DNA of 64,000 bases from JANNSO01 sp964485395 (GTDB lineage Bacteria; Spirochaetota; Spirochaetia; Treponematales; UBA12059). The stretch covers positions 55,454 to 119,453 of the forward strand of contig CAZAJF010000008.1 of assembly GCA_964485395.1 (NCBI GenBank). The letters are read 5' to 3'. Under the pieces are notes generated by a model. That model searched no databases. It saw nothing but the letters and a program-made list of their open reading frames with translations, and had not been told where the DNA came from. The position numbers and the translations under genes are program-made. Shown here in pieces: positions 7,970 to 17,292 of this stretch. Numbering within the stretch: the stretch's first letter is position 1; every line of letters begins with the position of its first letter.

Positions 7970-8317
7970 ATGAATATCGACAGCGCGATGATGGCCTTCA
8001 ATAACAGGACGATTCTGACGCCCAAAGCCCTGCAGGGCAGCGGCGCCCGAATCGACCCTAAGACACCGATAGACCGCTCGAGCGAGCTCTACAAGCAGAG
8101 CCAGGAATTCGAGTCCATCTTCGTCAACATGATGGTCAAGGAAATGCGCGCCACCGTAAGCAAAGAAAACGATATCATGAACGGGGGCCAGGCCGAGGAT
8201 ATTTTCTCGGACATGCTGTACGACGAATATTCCAAAGGCATGACCAAAGCCTCGAATTTCGGCCTTGCCGACTCGATTTACCGGCAATTGTCCACGACAT
8301 CGGCCATATCCCGCTGA
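7970..8317 (+). CDS. Flagellar rod-binding protein (FlgJ N-terminal domain only)
   Basis: This 115-aa protein corresponds to the Rod-binding domain of FlgJ (residues about 40-100: YKQSQEFESIFVNMMVKEMRAT, then DMLYDEYSKGM). It caps the growing rod. The C-terminal peptidoglycan hydrolase domain of enterobacterial FlgJ is absent, as is usual in spirochaetes. It starts 3 bases after flgG and is almost certainly co-transcribed with it. Confidence 0.9.
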   Translation: MNIDSAMMAFNNRTILTPKALQGSGARIDPKTPIDRSSELYKQSQEFESIFVNMMVKEMRATVSKENDIMNGGQAEDIFSDMLYDEYSKGMTKASNFGLADSIYRQLSTTSAISR

Positions 8318-8345
8318 TAGATTTCTTTCCTTCCTGATTTCCGCC

Positions 8346-8375
8346 TTGCTTACACCACCCATCCTGTACTAAACT
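8346..8375 (+). promoter_or_regulatory. Sigma-70-like promoter of the Na/Pi transporter
   Basis: TTGCTT (8346-8351), an 18-base spacer and TAAACT (8370-8375). The predicted transcription start is near GTG 8382, giving either a leaderless GTG start or a 39-base leader to ATG 8421. Confidence 0.5.
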
Positions 8376-8420
8376 TCCTGCGTGCGGCTTTCATCGAAGA
8401 AAGCCCTCGCGGGAGTATCA

Positions 8421-10094
8421 ATGGCAGCAACGATTATCCGGATGATTTTTGAAATGGCAGGCGCGCTGGCGCTCTTCATGTTCGGCATGCAACTTTCATC
8501 TGACGGTATCCAACGCGCCGCAGGCGACAAACTGCAGCGAACGGTCAATTTCATGACCAAAAACACGGTTATGGCCACGATAACCGGCATGATCATCACT
8601 ATTCTTATCCAGTCTTCGTCGGCGACCTCCGTGATGATGGTTTCGTTCGTCAATGCGGGCTTGCTCAATCTGGTGCAGTCGATCGGGGTAATGCTTGGCT
8701 CGAACATAGGTACCACCCTGACCGGCTGGCTTGTCGCCGTGGCCGGTCTCAAGAAGTTCAGCGTCGTGTCGCTCGCCATCCCGATCTTCGGCATCGGCTT
8801 TTTCATGTCGCTGGCTAAAAAACGCGGCACCGTCTTTACGAGCACCGGCGAGGCTCTCATGGGATTTTCGCTGCTGTTCCTCGGACTAGAATTCATGGCC
8901 AATGCGATACCGAATCCTTCCAACGACTTGATCCTGAAGCTCCAGGCTTTCGAGGGTAAAGGCTGGATAGCCATCCTGGCCGGAATCGGAATCGGTTGCG
9001 TTTTTACCATGCTTATCAATGCTTCCAGCGCGACGATCGCCATAACGATAGGCTTTGCGATGAAGGGAATAATCAGTTTCGATACGGCGGCGGCCATCGT
9101 TTTGGGAGCCAATGTCGGAACTACGTTCGACTCGTTCCTGGCTTCAATCGGCACGAATACCGCGGCCAAGCGCTCTGCTTGGGGCAACATCATCTTCAAC
9201 ATCGCGGGTGCGCTGTTTATCGCCTTGCTTTTCCGGCCGTTTAGCACCTTGGTGGATTTTTTGGTGCCCGGAGAATATACGGCCGCCAGCGCAGGTACCC
9301 ACATCGCCATGTATCACACGCTCTTCAATATAGTCACCAGCCTTGCCCTGCTGCCGTTTGCGTCGCCCTACGCGCGTTTTTTAACCTGGCTCATCAAGGA
9401 GAAGGCAGGCGAGGCTGAAGCTCTCAAAAAAGCGGCGTATGCCTTGGGTCCGGTATCCGACATCCTGGAGCTCAATCTCGTGCGCGCACGCAAGGAAATC
9501 GCCGACATGGCCGGCGTCGCGAAAAACATGTTCATGCGCTACCGCAAGAACGTTAAGGAGCCCGCGCTGGACACGGAAGGCGAAGTCGCATGGTTCCGCG
9601 AGGCTGAAGATTACGCGGACAAGATGCAGGAAGAGCTTTCACGATTCCTCCTGGAAACGACCAGGCACGACCCGGCGGAAAAAACCCAGGAAAACATACA
9701 CCGCATGCTGCGCATCGTAGATGAGCTCGAGAACGTGACCGATTCCTGCATGAACCTGATGTATCTTCTCGAGCGCAAGAAGCGCAAGGGTTTGCAGCTG
9801 GATATCGACGAGCTCGTGGCACTTGAGCCGTACACCGCCATCGCGGAAGAATTCCTCTCGTTCGTGGAAGCGCATGCCGCCGAGCCCATCAACGAGATAC
9901 AGCTCAAGGCCGCGTCCGAACTCGAGGACAAGATCGATTCCTTCCGCGACGAGCTGCGTAAAAAGGCGCGCAAGAGACTGTCGGCCGGCGCCGAGGTCAA
10001 GGCCGAACTGCTCTACATGGACATGGTTCGCCATATCGAGAAAATCGGCGACTATGCGTTCTCCATCGCGGAGGCCATGCGCGAAATGAGCTGA
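8421..10094 (+). CDS. Na/phosphate cotransporter family protein with PhoU-like tail
   Basis: The protein has two NptA/SLC34-type repeats with the hallmark QSSSATSVM and NASSATIAI motifs in paired inverted membrane repeats (residues about 5-310), followed by a helical PhoU-like cytoplasmic domain (about 340-557). This architecture imports inorganic phosphate with sodium in the inner membrane, or in some members acts in phosphate regulation. I chose ATG 8421, with GGGAG six bases upstream and the canonical start of the first membrane helix. GTG 8382 in the same frame would add 13 residues and sits 6 bases from a -10 box, so it remains possible. A strong terminator follows. Confidence 0.9.
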   Translation: MAATIIRMIFEMAGALALFMFGMQLSSDGIQRAAGDKLQRTVNFMTKNTVMATITGMIITILIQSSSATSVMMVSFVNAGLLNLVQSIGVMLGSNIGTTLTGWLVAVAGLKKFSVVSLAIPIFGIGFFMSLAKKRGTVFTSTGEALMGFSLLFLGLEFMANAIPNPSNDLILKLQAFEGKGWIAILAGIGIGCVFTMLINASSATIAITIGFAMKGIISFDTAAAIVLGANVGTTFDSFLASIGTNTAAKRSAWGNIIFNIAGALFIALLFRPFSTLVDFLVPGEYTAASAGTHIAMYHTLFNIVTSLALLPFASPYARFLTWLIKEKAGEAEALKKAAYALGPVSDILELNLVRARKEIADMAGVAKNMFMRYRKNVKEPALDTEGEVAWFREAEDYADKMQEELSRFLLETTRHDPAEKTQENIHRMLRIVDELENVTDSCMNLMYLLERKKRKGLQLDIDELVALEPYTAIAEEFLSFVEAHAAEPINEIQLKAASELEDKIDSFRDELRKKARKRLSAGAEVKAELLYMDMVRHIEKIGDYAFSIAEAMREMS

Positions 10095-10129
10095 GGCGGA
10101 AAATTCAAGGTGCGGGAACATTGAATGCA

Positions 10130-10167
10130 GAAGCTCCAAAAACCTCGGTTTTTGGAGCTTCTTGTTT
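10130..10167 (+). terminator. Rho-independent terminator between convergent genes
   Basis: A perfect stem (GAAGCTCCAAAAACC with its complement) and a 3-base loop are followed by CTTGTTTT. It serves the transporter gene and may also act on the convergent cyclase transcript. Confidence 0.88.
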
Positions 10168-10181
10168 TACGGCATCGTCGG

Positions 10182-12992
10182 TTATTTCTCGTGGAACTCG
10201 GTGACGCCCTTCCAATCGGGCGGGGCCCCGAGCTCGGACATCTGCAGGCAGCGGCCGAGCATTATCTTGGCGGGCTTGTCATCCGGCGCCATGGTCAGCG
10301 CTTCCCTGAACGACTGGGCGGCCTCGCCGAAGGCGGCGCGGCGATACTCCTCGAAACCGCGCACATAGGCGGCCATCGAGGAAATTTTCGCCTGGGCGGC
10401 AGGATCGCCCTTAGCGATGAGCTCGTACAGCCGCACCGGGTGGCTCTTCCCCTTTACGTTAACGATATCAATAAATCTTAACCGCCTGGCTTGCTTCAGC
10501 TGGTCCTTGATATCGCCGCTTACGAGCGCCCGGACTCCGTAGAACTTGGTAAGGCTTTCGATGCGGGAAGCAAGATTTACCGCGTCGGCGATGACCGTAC
10601 CCTCGAAGCGCTCTTCCTCCCCGATGATACCCATCATCAGGGGACCGGCGTGTATTCCAAAACCGGCCTCTATCATCCACTCTCCGCCCTCGGAAAGCTC
10701 TTCCCGGAATTTATCGAGCGACTCCATCATCGCCAAAACCGCTTCCACCGCGCCGTCGGGACCGTTCGGAAACAGGGCCATGATCATGTCCCCGACATAT
10801 TTATCGATGAACCCGCCGCAGGCGCGTACCGACGGCCCCATCCTGGAAAGATAATCGTTCAGGAAATCCATGGTTCCGGCAGGCCCGAGTTTTTCCGTCA
10901 GCTTGGTAAAATCCCGGATGTCGGAAAAAAGTATGGTCATGTCCGTAAGCACTTGGTCACCGAGACCTATTTCGGTAATGCTCTGGCGCCCAAGCCTGGA
11001 GAGGAATTCGCTGGGAACGAATCGCGCATTGGCGCGACCCAGGCCTTCCAGCTTGTCCACGTAGCTTTTTATCTCGCGCGACATGGAATTGAACGAGTCG
11101 CCGAGTTCCTCTATCTCATCCCTCGACTTGATCCGAACCTCTACCGCGTAGTCTCCGGACGCAAGACGCGCCGCCCCGGACTTCAAGGTGCGCACCGAAC
11201 GGAGCAACCCTCCGGTAAAGGCGCCGAAAACCAGCAGGAAGGCTCCAAGGATGGCCAGCCCGCCCAGCGCCGCTCGCTTGACATAACCGCGCTGCGCCTC
11301 ATCGACGATGTTCGCGCTCATGCAGGCTTCGAACACCGCGGCTACCGAGCCGTCCGGACGTTTTACCGGGGCGCATGCCGATAGCCAGGATCCGTAGACA
11401 TCGCCGTATCGGAAGAAAAGCGGTTCTGCCGAAACCATGACACGGTCGAATTCCGTCTTGAAATACGGATAAAGCTCCACGTATTCGAAAGAACCCATGG
11501 CCCACCAAACCCCGCCGGCTTTTCTGTACAGGTAGGGATAAATGTAGGAATTCCAATCCTCGCCGTTCAGGTTTACCAGTTCGTCGATGACGCCGACGAT
11601 GGCCTTATGGCTCTCCGAACCGAGAAGTTCCTCCAATCGGGCCGTCTCGAGGGGGTCCGCATCGACGGCCTCGGAAGACATGCGCGAAGCGCCGAGTTGG
11701 GCAAGATGCTGGAGTCGGTCCTTGATCTGGGATTCCAACGCGGAAGCCATGCCCTGGTAGACAAACGTGGAAACGAGGGCGACCATCACGATGATCAAAG
11801 GGACGAACGCAAGCAGCTGTTTTACGATAAGATAGCTAGGCCGCCTGAAAGCCATCACGTAAAAAACCACGACGAAGCCTATGCCGCACAATATGACGAG
11901 CGCCAAAGAGCCCCAGACCAACGCGTGAACCACTCGGAATGCGGAACCGAACACTACGCCGGGGATGGCTTTGATAGCGCCCGTCACCGAGACGGTGAGC
12001 AGTTCCCCTGAAAACTCGTTGCCGAGTATTAGTCCGCCATCGGACGTCGCGGCGATATCCTGAAACGCGATCTCCCCCGGGTAGGAAGCCTTGCGGGCCG
12101 TATTGGGACTCAGTATGGGAACAGGAACGGCATCACCGCGAGGATCGAAGCGATAGACAATCCGCTTGCCGTCGTCAACGAGTATCCTGCCTTGATAATC
12201 CACCGCCAGCAAGGTAGGGAATCGCACGAGTGCGCCGGTGGCCCCATCGTTGCGGAACCATGGCTCGAGCCCTTTTAAGGCGGTCCAACGCGACAGGGAG
12301 CCGTCTTTGGCAAGTACGTAGAATTCATCAATGGAAATTACGGCAATGTCTACGGCTGCATAGGCATCGAAATCGCCGAGTTCGCGGACTTGTACGACAT
12401 CCGCTTTTCCCGTGGAAGAATCGACGAGAGGGGTTGCCCGCAATGTCCAAACCTTGCCGTCATTCTTGAACAGGAAAAGCGTATCACCGCGGATTTGGCT
12501 GTAAATCGGATGCGTTGTCCAGTCGGACATCGCTTCATCCTTGAAATCGAAGCGATCCACGAAACCGATCAGCTTGCCTGTCTCGGAAAACCTCAGGATT
12601 TGCCTGCGTGCGGTATTGTTCGTGGCCATATCCATCACGGTATCGTCGATGTAGAATCTTCCGAGGGAATCGAAACCGAGCGGACGCCCATTATAAAAAC
12701 CGTTATTCCTGCGTTCGCCCTTTATGATGAACGAAAGTCGCGCGTCCGAGTCGAGCCCCAGAAGCCTGCGCTCCCCCGAATCCACGGCCACTATTTTGCC
12801 TTTGGGCGAAATGATGGCGCTTCGCAGATATCGAAACGGCAAGCTTTTGGCAAGCGGCTTCGCCGCGAGCAGTTCTCTTCCAAAGTACGAGACAAGTCCG
12901 AAAATTACGCTTGCCGCGGCAAGTACGATGAGTGCGGCCTTTAATTTCGGCAGGTAAAATCGCTTTGCCGGTTGTTCTTGTTTTATTCCCAT
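10182..12992 (-). CDS. Membrane-bound class III adenylate cyclase with extracytoplasmic sensor
   Basis: A 936-aa receptor cyclase. After a membrane anchor (residues about 18-37) comes a roughly 300-residue extracytoplasmic region with beta-propeller-like repeats. Two more helices (352-382, 392-413), a second sensor segment (about 415-570), a fourth helix (572-595), HAMP (595-647) and the catalytic domain (about 682-862) follow. LFSDIRDFT and VGDMIMALF supply the two metal-binding Asp; Lys in DKYVGD and the NLASRIE segment predict ATP as substrate, so cAMP is the likely product. The C-terminus has one or two TPR-like helices. ATG 12992 is chosen over an in-frame TTG at 13001 because a promoter -10 box ends just upstream of it. 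Confidence 0.9.
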   Translation of the reverse strand: MGIKQEQPAKRFYLPKLKAALIVLAAASVIFGLVSYFGRELLAAKPLAKSLPFRYLRSAIISPKGKIVAVDSGERRLLGLDSDARLSFIIKGERRNNGFYNGRPLGFDSLGRFYIDDTVMDMATNNTARRQILRFSETGKLIGFVDRFDFKDEAMSDWTTHPIYSQIRGDTLFLFKNDGKVWTLRATPLVDSSTGKADVVQVRELGDFDAYAAVDIAVISIDEFYVLAKDGSLSRWTALKGLEPWFRNDGATGALVRFPTLLAVDYQGRILVDDGKRIVYRFDPRGDAVPVPILSPNTARKASYPGEIAFQDIAATSDGGLILGNEFSGELLTVSVTGAIKAIPGVVFGSAFRVVHALVWGSLALVILCGIGFVVVFYVMAFRRPSYLIVKQLLAFVPLIIVMVALVSTFVYQGMASALESQIKDRLQHLAQLGASRMSSEAVDADPLETARLEELLGSESHKAIVGVIDELVNLNGEDWNSYIYPYLYRKAGGVWWAMGSFEYVELYPYFKTEFDRVMVSAEPLFFRYGDVYGSWLSACAPVKRPDGSVAAVFEACMSANIVDEAQRGYVKRAALGGLAILGAFLLVFGAFTGGLLRSVRTLKSGAARLASGDYAVEVRIKSRDEIEELGDSFNSMSREIKSYVDKLEGLGRANARFVPSEFLSRLGRQSITEIGLGDQVLTDMTILFSDIRDFTKLTEKLGPAGTMDFLNDYLSRMGPSVRACGGFIDKYVGDMIMALFPNGPDGAVEAVLAMMESLDKFREELSEGGEWMIEAGFGIHAGPLMMGIIGEEERFEGTVIADAVNLASRIESLTKFYGVRALVSGDIKDQLKQARRLRFIDIVNVKGKSHPVRLYELIAKGDPAAQAKISSMAAYVRGFEEYRRAAFGEAAQSFREALTMAPDDKPAKIMLGRCLQMSELGAPPDWKGVTEFHEK

Positions 12993-13000
12993 GGTACCCA

Positions 13001-13029
13001 AGTATCATGCATCCGCATGCCGCTGTAAA
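13001..13029 (-). promoter_or_regulatory. Promoter of the adenylate cyclase gene, abutting its start codon
   Basis: On the minus strand: TTTACA, a 17-base spacer, GATACT, then 8 bases to ATG 12992. No Shine-Dalgarno sequence fits in between, so the mRNA should be leaderless or nearly so. Confidence 0.6.
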
Positions 13030-13039
13030 CGGCATGCGG
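13013..13039. repeat. Perfect palindrome over the cyclase promoter
   Basis: 10-base arms CCGCATGCCG and CGGCATGCGG (13013-13022, 13030-13039) are separated by 7 bases that hold the -35 hexamer. It could be an operator, or a terminator stem for the upstream barrel gene. Confidence 0.75.
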
Positions 13040-13046
13040 CTACTTT

Positions 13047-14240
13047 TTAAAAATGGTGCGAAAATGACAGGTTAAAAAGATTCAGGCGCTTTTCCGTAAT
13101 CGAGTAGGAAACATAGTAGCCTATGTCGAACAAGGTGGCGCCGCCCAGGCTCAGGTTTATAAACAGCCCCGCGCCGGTGGAATAGAGTCCGTCGGTAAAA
13201 TTAACCGCGTAATCGAAATTATCCACGAACCCGGCGTCGAAGAACGCGAAAAGCTCCGGAACTACGATACTGCCGAACAGAGGCAGCATGGTAAAGCGAA
13301 GGTCCAGGTTGTTTACCAGTTTGACGAAACTGTCGTAGCGGCCTTCTTCCATGCCTCGCACGGTACCGCCGGCGCCGCCGAATACATCCAAAGCGCCGAT
13401 ATTGCGGCGGGCAAAGGCTGAAATCGAAGCTTCGTTTCCAAGCAGGACATCCGCGATTACGCGCTCGGCGAGGTAAAGCCCGAATTTATCCGATTCCAGG
13501 AAGGTGTAGAAACCGCGCGCGGTCAGGTTCATGCGCAGGTACTCCGCCGATCCCAGGATCTTGTTGAGCCCGAGCCCGGGAGTCCAATCCAACGACACTT
13601 CGCCGGCAACGCCGTGAGCCGTTTGAATCGTCGTGTTGTAACGGACCAGATCCAGATACAGGCCGGTATACAAAGATGTTTCAAAAAAACCGGTCCGGTC
13701 CGGATAGTCGGTTTCATAAAGAATTGGGCTGTTGGCGCTCGTAGAACCGGGCATGAATTTGGTGTACATGGTTTTTACGAAAATCATGGAATACAGCATG
13801 TTTTTTTCAAGATCTTCATTGTAAAGGATGCCCAGATCCAAGCCAATCTTGCCCTGCGCGAACCAGCGCTTGAAGCCGGAGTCGGGAAACTGATTTTTGC
13901 CGACGGATTGGGCAACGAGCACATTGTCCGTGAGCAGGTCGCGGTAATAAGCGTCCCCGACGTAACCGCCGCCGGCGTACAGGAGCGCGCGGCTCTGCGC
14001 GCCGGGAATTATTTCGATCCCCTTAAGGCCGCCGTACAGCTGAAGGCTGAACAAGCCCAGTTTTGCCAGGCCGAAATCCGGCTTTATGTCCATATGCCGG
14101 GTTTCGACCAGCGGTTCGATGCCGGGAGCCGCCGGCTCCACGTCTTGCGCGAGTGCTCCGGCGGAGGCGCATACGAGCGCCCCGGCAAACAGGCAAATGC
14201 GCATGCTTGCGCGGATCGGTGTTCGTTGATTCTTTTCCAT
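13047..14240 (-). CDS. Omp85-like outer-membrane beta-barrel protein
   Basis: The 397-aa protein has an N-terminal signal peptide ending near ALAQ (residue 32) and a long stretch of alternating amphipathic strands, ending in FSHHF with a terminal Phe as in outer-membrane barrels. The segment GTVRGMEEGRYD followed by VNNLDLRF closely resembles the signature loop and next strand of the Omp85/BamA barrel. No POTRA domains are present, so it is not BamA itself but a barrel-only relative. GGGAG precedes the ATG. It is directly upstream of the adenylate cyclase gene on the same strand; joint function is possible but unproven. Confidence 0.78.
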   Translation of the reverse strand: MEKNQRTPIRASMRICLFAGALVCASAGALAQDVEPAAPGIEPLVETRHMDIKPDFGLAKLGLFSLQLYGGLKGIEIIPGAQSRALLYAGGGYVGDAYYRDLLTDNVLVAQSVGKNQFPDSGFKRWFAQGKIGLDLGILYNEDLEKNMLYSMIFVKTMYTKFMPGSTSANSPILYETDYPDRTGFFETSLYTGLYLDLVRYNTTIQTAHGVAGEVSLDWTPGLGLNKILGSAEYLRMNLTARGFYTFLESDKFGLYLAERVIADVLLGNEASISAFARRNIGALDVFGGAGGTVRGMEEGRYDSFVKLVNNLDLRFTMLPLFGSIVVPELFAFFDAGFVDNFDYAVNFTDGLYSTGAGLFINLSLGGATLFDIGYYVSYSITEKRLNLFNLSFSHHF

Positions 14241-14275
14241 TGCAGTCTCTCCCGGGTTTTATGGTGATTGGATTA

Positions 14276-14743
14276 TTACGGAATCTTTCGCTCAATGTAA
14301 TTCGTGAGGTCCAGGGGCATCGGTGTATATTCCTTGTGCATGAGCGGGCTCGATATGACGAAATCCGCCGTAGATCGGTTGCAAGCCATGGGAACGTCGT
14401 ACAGCACGGCTATCCGGAGCAGGGCTTTTACGTCGACGTCGTGCGGCTGGGGAGACATCGGGTCCCAGAAAAAAATCACCGCGTCTATGGCGCCGTCGGA
14501 TATGAGCGCTCCCAGTTGCTGGTCGCCTCCCAACGGGCCGGACTTGAGCTTGCGCACGTCCAGCTCCGGAGGGCGTACGCCGCCCGCCATCCTGGTTATG
14601 GTTTCTTCAACCAGCTTGCCGGTAGTTCCGGTGCAGACGATCTTATGGCCGATCAGCGTGACCCAGTTATACGAAACCCATTCCATGAGCGCACGCTTAC
14701 GGTTGTCGTGCGCCACCAGCGCAATCGTCTTTGAGGCTTCCAC
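14276..14743 (-). CDS. mgsA: Methylglyoxal synthase
   Basis: The 155-aa protein matches MgsA, which converts dihydroxyacetone phosphate to methylglyoxal and inorganic phosphate as a bypass of lower glycolysis. Visible signatures include the N-terminal ALVAHDNRK, the phosphate-binding TGTTG, the KSGPLGGDQQ motif and HDVDVKALLR. The start is GTG 14743, one base beyond the TGA of the upstream permease gene, so translation is probably coupled. The pairing suggests the permease and synthase respond to a common carbon or phosphate condition, but this is inference. Confidence 0.95.
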   Translation of the reverse strand: MEASKTIALVAHDNRKRALMEWVSYNWVTLIGHKIVCTGTTGKLVEETITRMAGGVRPPELDVRKLKSGPLGGDQQLGALISDGAIDAVIFFWDPMSPQPHDVDVKALLRIAVLYDVPMACNRSTADFVISSPLMHKEYTPMPLDLTNYIERKIP

Positions 14744-14744
14744 G

Positions 14745-16019
14745 TCAGCGCCAGACTATCCATACGAACAAGGCGGAGGCTACCGTCGTGAGTATGGTAA
14801 AAGGCACCGCCACCTTGGTCCATTCGCGGAACTTCAAAACCGTGCCGCGCTTTTTAAGGAGCCCCACCGCCACCACGTTGGCCGACGCGCCGAAGGGAGT
14901 CAGGTTGCCGCCCAGGCATGAGCCGATAAGCAAGCCGAACATATACAATTCGGGCTTGAGCCCGAGCGCGGAGGACAGTTTTGCGGCCACCGGCAGCATG
15001 ACGATGATATACGGCACGTTGTCTATGAAGCCGGACAGGATAACCGATATGCCGACGATGAGGACGAAGCCGAGCAGCACGTTGGATCCGACCACGTTGG
15101 CCAGGAAGTGGGAAAAATCGTCCAGGATTCCGGTTTCGGTAACTGCTCCCAACACGATGAAGATTCCAACCAGGAAAAGTATCGTTTCCCAGTCGAGGCT
15201 TTTTATGAGGCTGAAAGTTTTTGCATTGCTTTCCTTGCGAACAAAGCGGAACCACAGTAGGCCGATGATGCCAAGGAACATGACAAAACCGCCGGACAGG
15301 ATATTGAAACCCTCGAACAGGAAAGAAATCGTGGCAAGGCCTCCGATAAGGAAAATAAGCAGCCAGGACGGTACCATCGAGACTATTTTTTCATTGGGCA
15401 TATCCACCCTGGTCTTGCCGACCTTGCGGTAGAACCAGAAGAAAAACGCGGCGCCTACCAGCAGACCAAGCTGAACGGCGAAGAACACCGAGGGGCGGCC
15501 GTCGAAAAAGAAAAAGTCATTGAAGGAATAACCGGCAAAACCCGCAAAGATCATGGAAGGCGGGTCTCCCACCAAGGTTGCAGTGCCTTCAAGATTGGCC
15601 ATTACGGCCAAGCCTATCATGAAATAGCGCGCGTCCACCTTCATCTTGTCGCTGAGCGCGAGCGCGATGGGAGCCATGACCAACACGGTTGCCACGTTTT
15701 CCACGAAGGCGGAGATGATGCCTGTCATGATAAGGATGGCGACTACCGCCCATGCCAGGGTCGGCGAACGTTCCACGATCTTGTCCGCGAGTACCGAAGG
15801 CACGCGCGAGTATATAAACAAGTCGGCGATGATCAAGCTGCCCACGTAGATCAAAAGCACATTCCAGTTGATCAGTTCGGCAAAAACCTGAAGCGGCGTC
15901 ACCACTCCCAGAATTGTTACGAGAAGCCCCGCAGCCAAAGTGAACCAGGCTTTTTTATGCGAGAAGGCTATGACGAGCCCGTACATCAGCACCGCGATAC
16001 CCAATACGATGAATTTCAT
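14745..16019 (-). CDS. SLC13/ArsB-like membrane permease (ion transporter superfamily)
   Basis: A 424-aa protein with about 11 hydrophobic helices and the two reentrant-type signature segments of the IT superfamily (near VENVATVLVMAPIALAL and FIDNVPYIIVMLPVA, each half followed by a GT or GG-containing loop such as EGTATLVGDPPS and GGNLTPFGASANV). Relatives export arsenite or move organic anions with Na+ or H+; the substrate here cannot be read from sequence. ATG 16019 has GAGGG upstream. It is the first gene of a two-gene unit with mgsA. Confidence 0.87.
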   Translation of the reverse strand: MKFIVLGIAVLMYGLVIAFSHKKAWFTLAAGLLVTILGVVTPLQVFAELINWNVLLIYVGSLIIADLFIYSRVPSVLADKIVERSPTLAWAVVAILIMTGIISAFVENVATVLVMAPIALALSDKMKVDARYFMIGLAVMANLEGTATLVGDPPSMIFAGFAGYSFNDFFFFDGRPSVFFAVQLGLLVGAAFFFWFYRKVGKTRVDMPNEKIVSMVPSWLLIFLIGGLATISFLFEGFNILSGGFVMFLGIIGLLWFRFVRKESNAKTFSLIKSLDWETILFLVGIFIVLGAVTETGILDDFSHFLANVVGSNVLLGFVLIVGISVILSGFIDNVPYIIVMLPVAAKLSSALGLKPELYMFGLLIGSCLGGNLTPFGASANVVAVGLLKKRGTVLKFREWTKVAVPFTILTTVASALFVWIVWR

Positions 16020-16071
16020 TTTCTACCCTCAGCCCCGGTTGATTCCCGGGTATAATATATGAAAGCGGGCT

Positions 16072-17082
16072 CTACGGCCGCTTGTTGTTTCCGAAAATAT
16101 CCCCGAGCGTCGTGTTGATCGTGGTACCCGCTTGGGACATGAAGTCTCCCACCGTTTTGGCGGCTTTGGACAATGGATCGTCGCTTGCCCCGAAATCGCT
16201 CTGGTACGAGTCCCACGCGGTCTTGAACTCGTCCTCCATCTTGGCGCCATTGACGCTCTTGCGAAGATAATTACCCGACAGAATGGTGCTGTAATGACCT
16301 CCCGCCGCCCATGTCTTGAGCTCCCGCAGGCGGATTACGGCGAAAGGATGCGTCTCGCCCAGCAAGTTCATGAGCTTGTGCACGCTGTCCACGAGATCGT
16401 TTTTCCCTTCGTACTCCGCGGCCTGGTCAAAAAAATCGTTGAGATTAAGCTGGCTTGCGTCATCGCCTCCGGCCATTTTCATGAGCAGACGGTAACAAGC
16501 TTCCTCGTTTTGGACGGCCAGGAGACCTGCCCTGTCGGCCGTAAGCTCGCTTTTCCGGTCCCACTCCTTGAGGGCGAGAATTATCGGAATTACCGCTATC
16601 TCCGCCCCGGGAATCAGGGAAAGCGAAATGTTCACCAGAAAATAAAGGAGCGTCTTGTAGAGCGCGTGACCGCTCATGATATGGCCCATTTCATGGGCTA
16701 TTACCGCGCAGAGCTCGTCGTCGTCAAGGGATCGCAGCGCGGACGAATTGAGCACTATGAAGGGCTCCTCCGCGCCGTAGGTGCCCGCGTTGAGAAACGG
16801 GCTCTGCGAGACGAATACGTCGGGGGTATATGGCCAGTCGAAGATTTCCACCACTTTGTCTATCATGGTCTTGATGCGCGGGTACTGCGTCTTGGTTACC
16901 TTGACCGCATTGGCGATGAAAAGGAGCCGCACCGCGCGCTCGCTCGTAAGGCCGAGGATTTTTTTGGCTATGGCATCGAATCCGGGAAGCGCCCGAAGCG
17001 CGGCCAGAGCGGCACGGTCGGCCGGATGTTCCCAGGAACGGGGATCGATATCTACAAGCTTTTTGGACCGAAGCATCAGCAT
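16072..17082 (-). CDS. M48-family zinc metalloprotease
   Basis: The 336-aa protein has the zinc motif HEMGH (residues 130-134) and a third ligand Glu in SELTADRAG (about 179), as in HtpX/Ste24-type M48 peptidases. A hydrophobic hairpin (about 144-171) between the two motifs probably anchors it to the membrane. ATG 17082 is chosen because GGAGG lies 6 bases upstream; an earlier in-frame ATG at 17148 lacks a ribosome binding site. No signal peptide is evident, so the protease domain is probably cytoplasmic, where it may degrade damaged membrane proteins. Confidence 0.9.
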   Translation of the reverse strand: MLMLRSKKLVDIDPRSWEHPADRAALAALRALPGFDAIAKKILGLTSERAVRLLFIANAVKVTKTQYPRIKTMIDKVVEIFDWPYTPDVFVSQSPFLNAGTYGAEEPFIVLNSSALRSLDDDELCAVIAHEMGHIMSGHALYKTLLYFLVNISLSLIPGAEIAVIPIILALKEWDRKSELTADRAGLLAVQNEEACYRLLMKMAGGDDASQLNLNDFFDQAAEYEGKNDLVDSVHKLMNLLGETHPFAVIRLRELKTWAAGGHYSTILSGNYLRKSVNGAKMEDEFKTAWDSYQSDFGASDDPLSKAAKTVGDFMSQAGTTINTTLGDIFGNNKRP

Positions 17083-17148
17083 TACACACCTCCAAAAACC
17101 GATGCGCTTACCCGAAAAGCGGGATATTGCATTCGGCGCCGAATTCAC

Positions 17149-17160
17149 TAGTATATACTA
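17149..17160. promoter_or_regulatory. Palindromic -10-like element in a divergent intergenic region
   Basis: TAGTATATACTA is a perfect 12-base palindrome that reads as TATACT on both strands. It lies 67 bases upstream of the M48 gene and 132 bases upstream of the flavoprotein gene and may serve the former. Matching -35 boxes are weak. Nothing else is seen in the 210-base gap. Confidence 0.35.
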
Positions 17161-17292
17161 TAAGCGGGAATCGCGAAAAGCAATAGCGTTTTTACCGGTG
17201 GACTACCAAAGCCTTTCGCGGTTATCCTGAGCAGATTCGCCAAACTGGGTGAATCAAGGAAAGAAAACGATAGAGGGGTTTTTAAGGAATAT

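Noticed and set aside
13047..14240. BamA outer-membrane assembly protein
   Set aside because: The Omp85 barrel signature is present, but there are no POTRA domains and the protein is too short.
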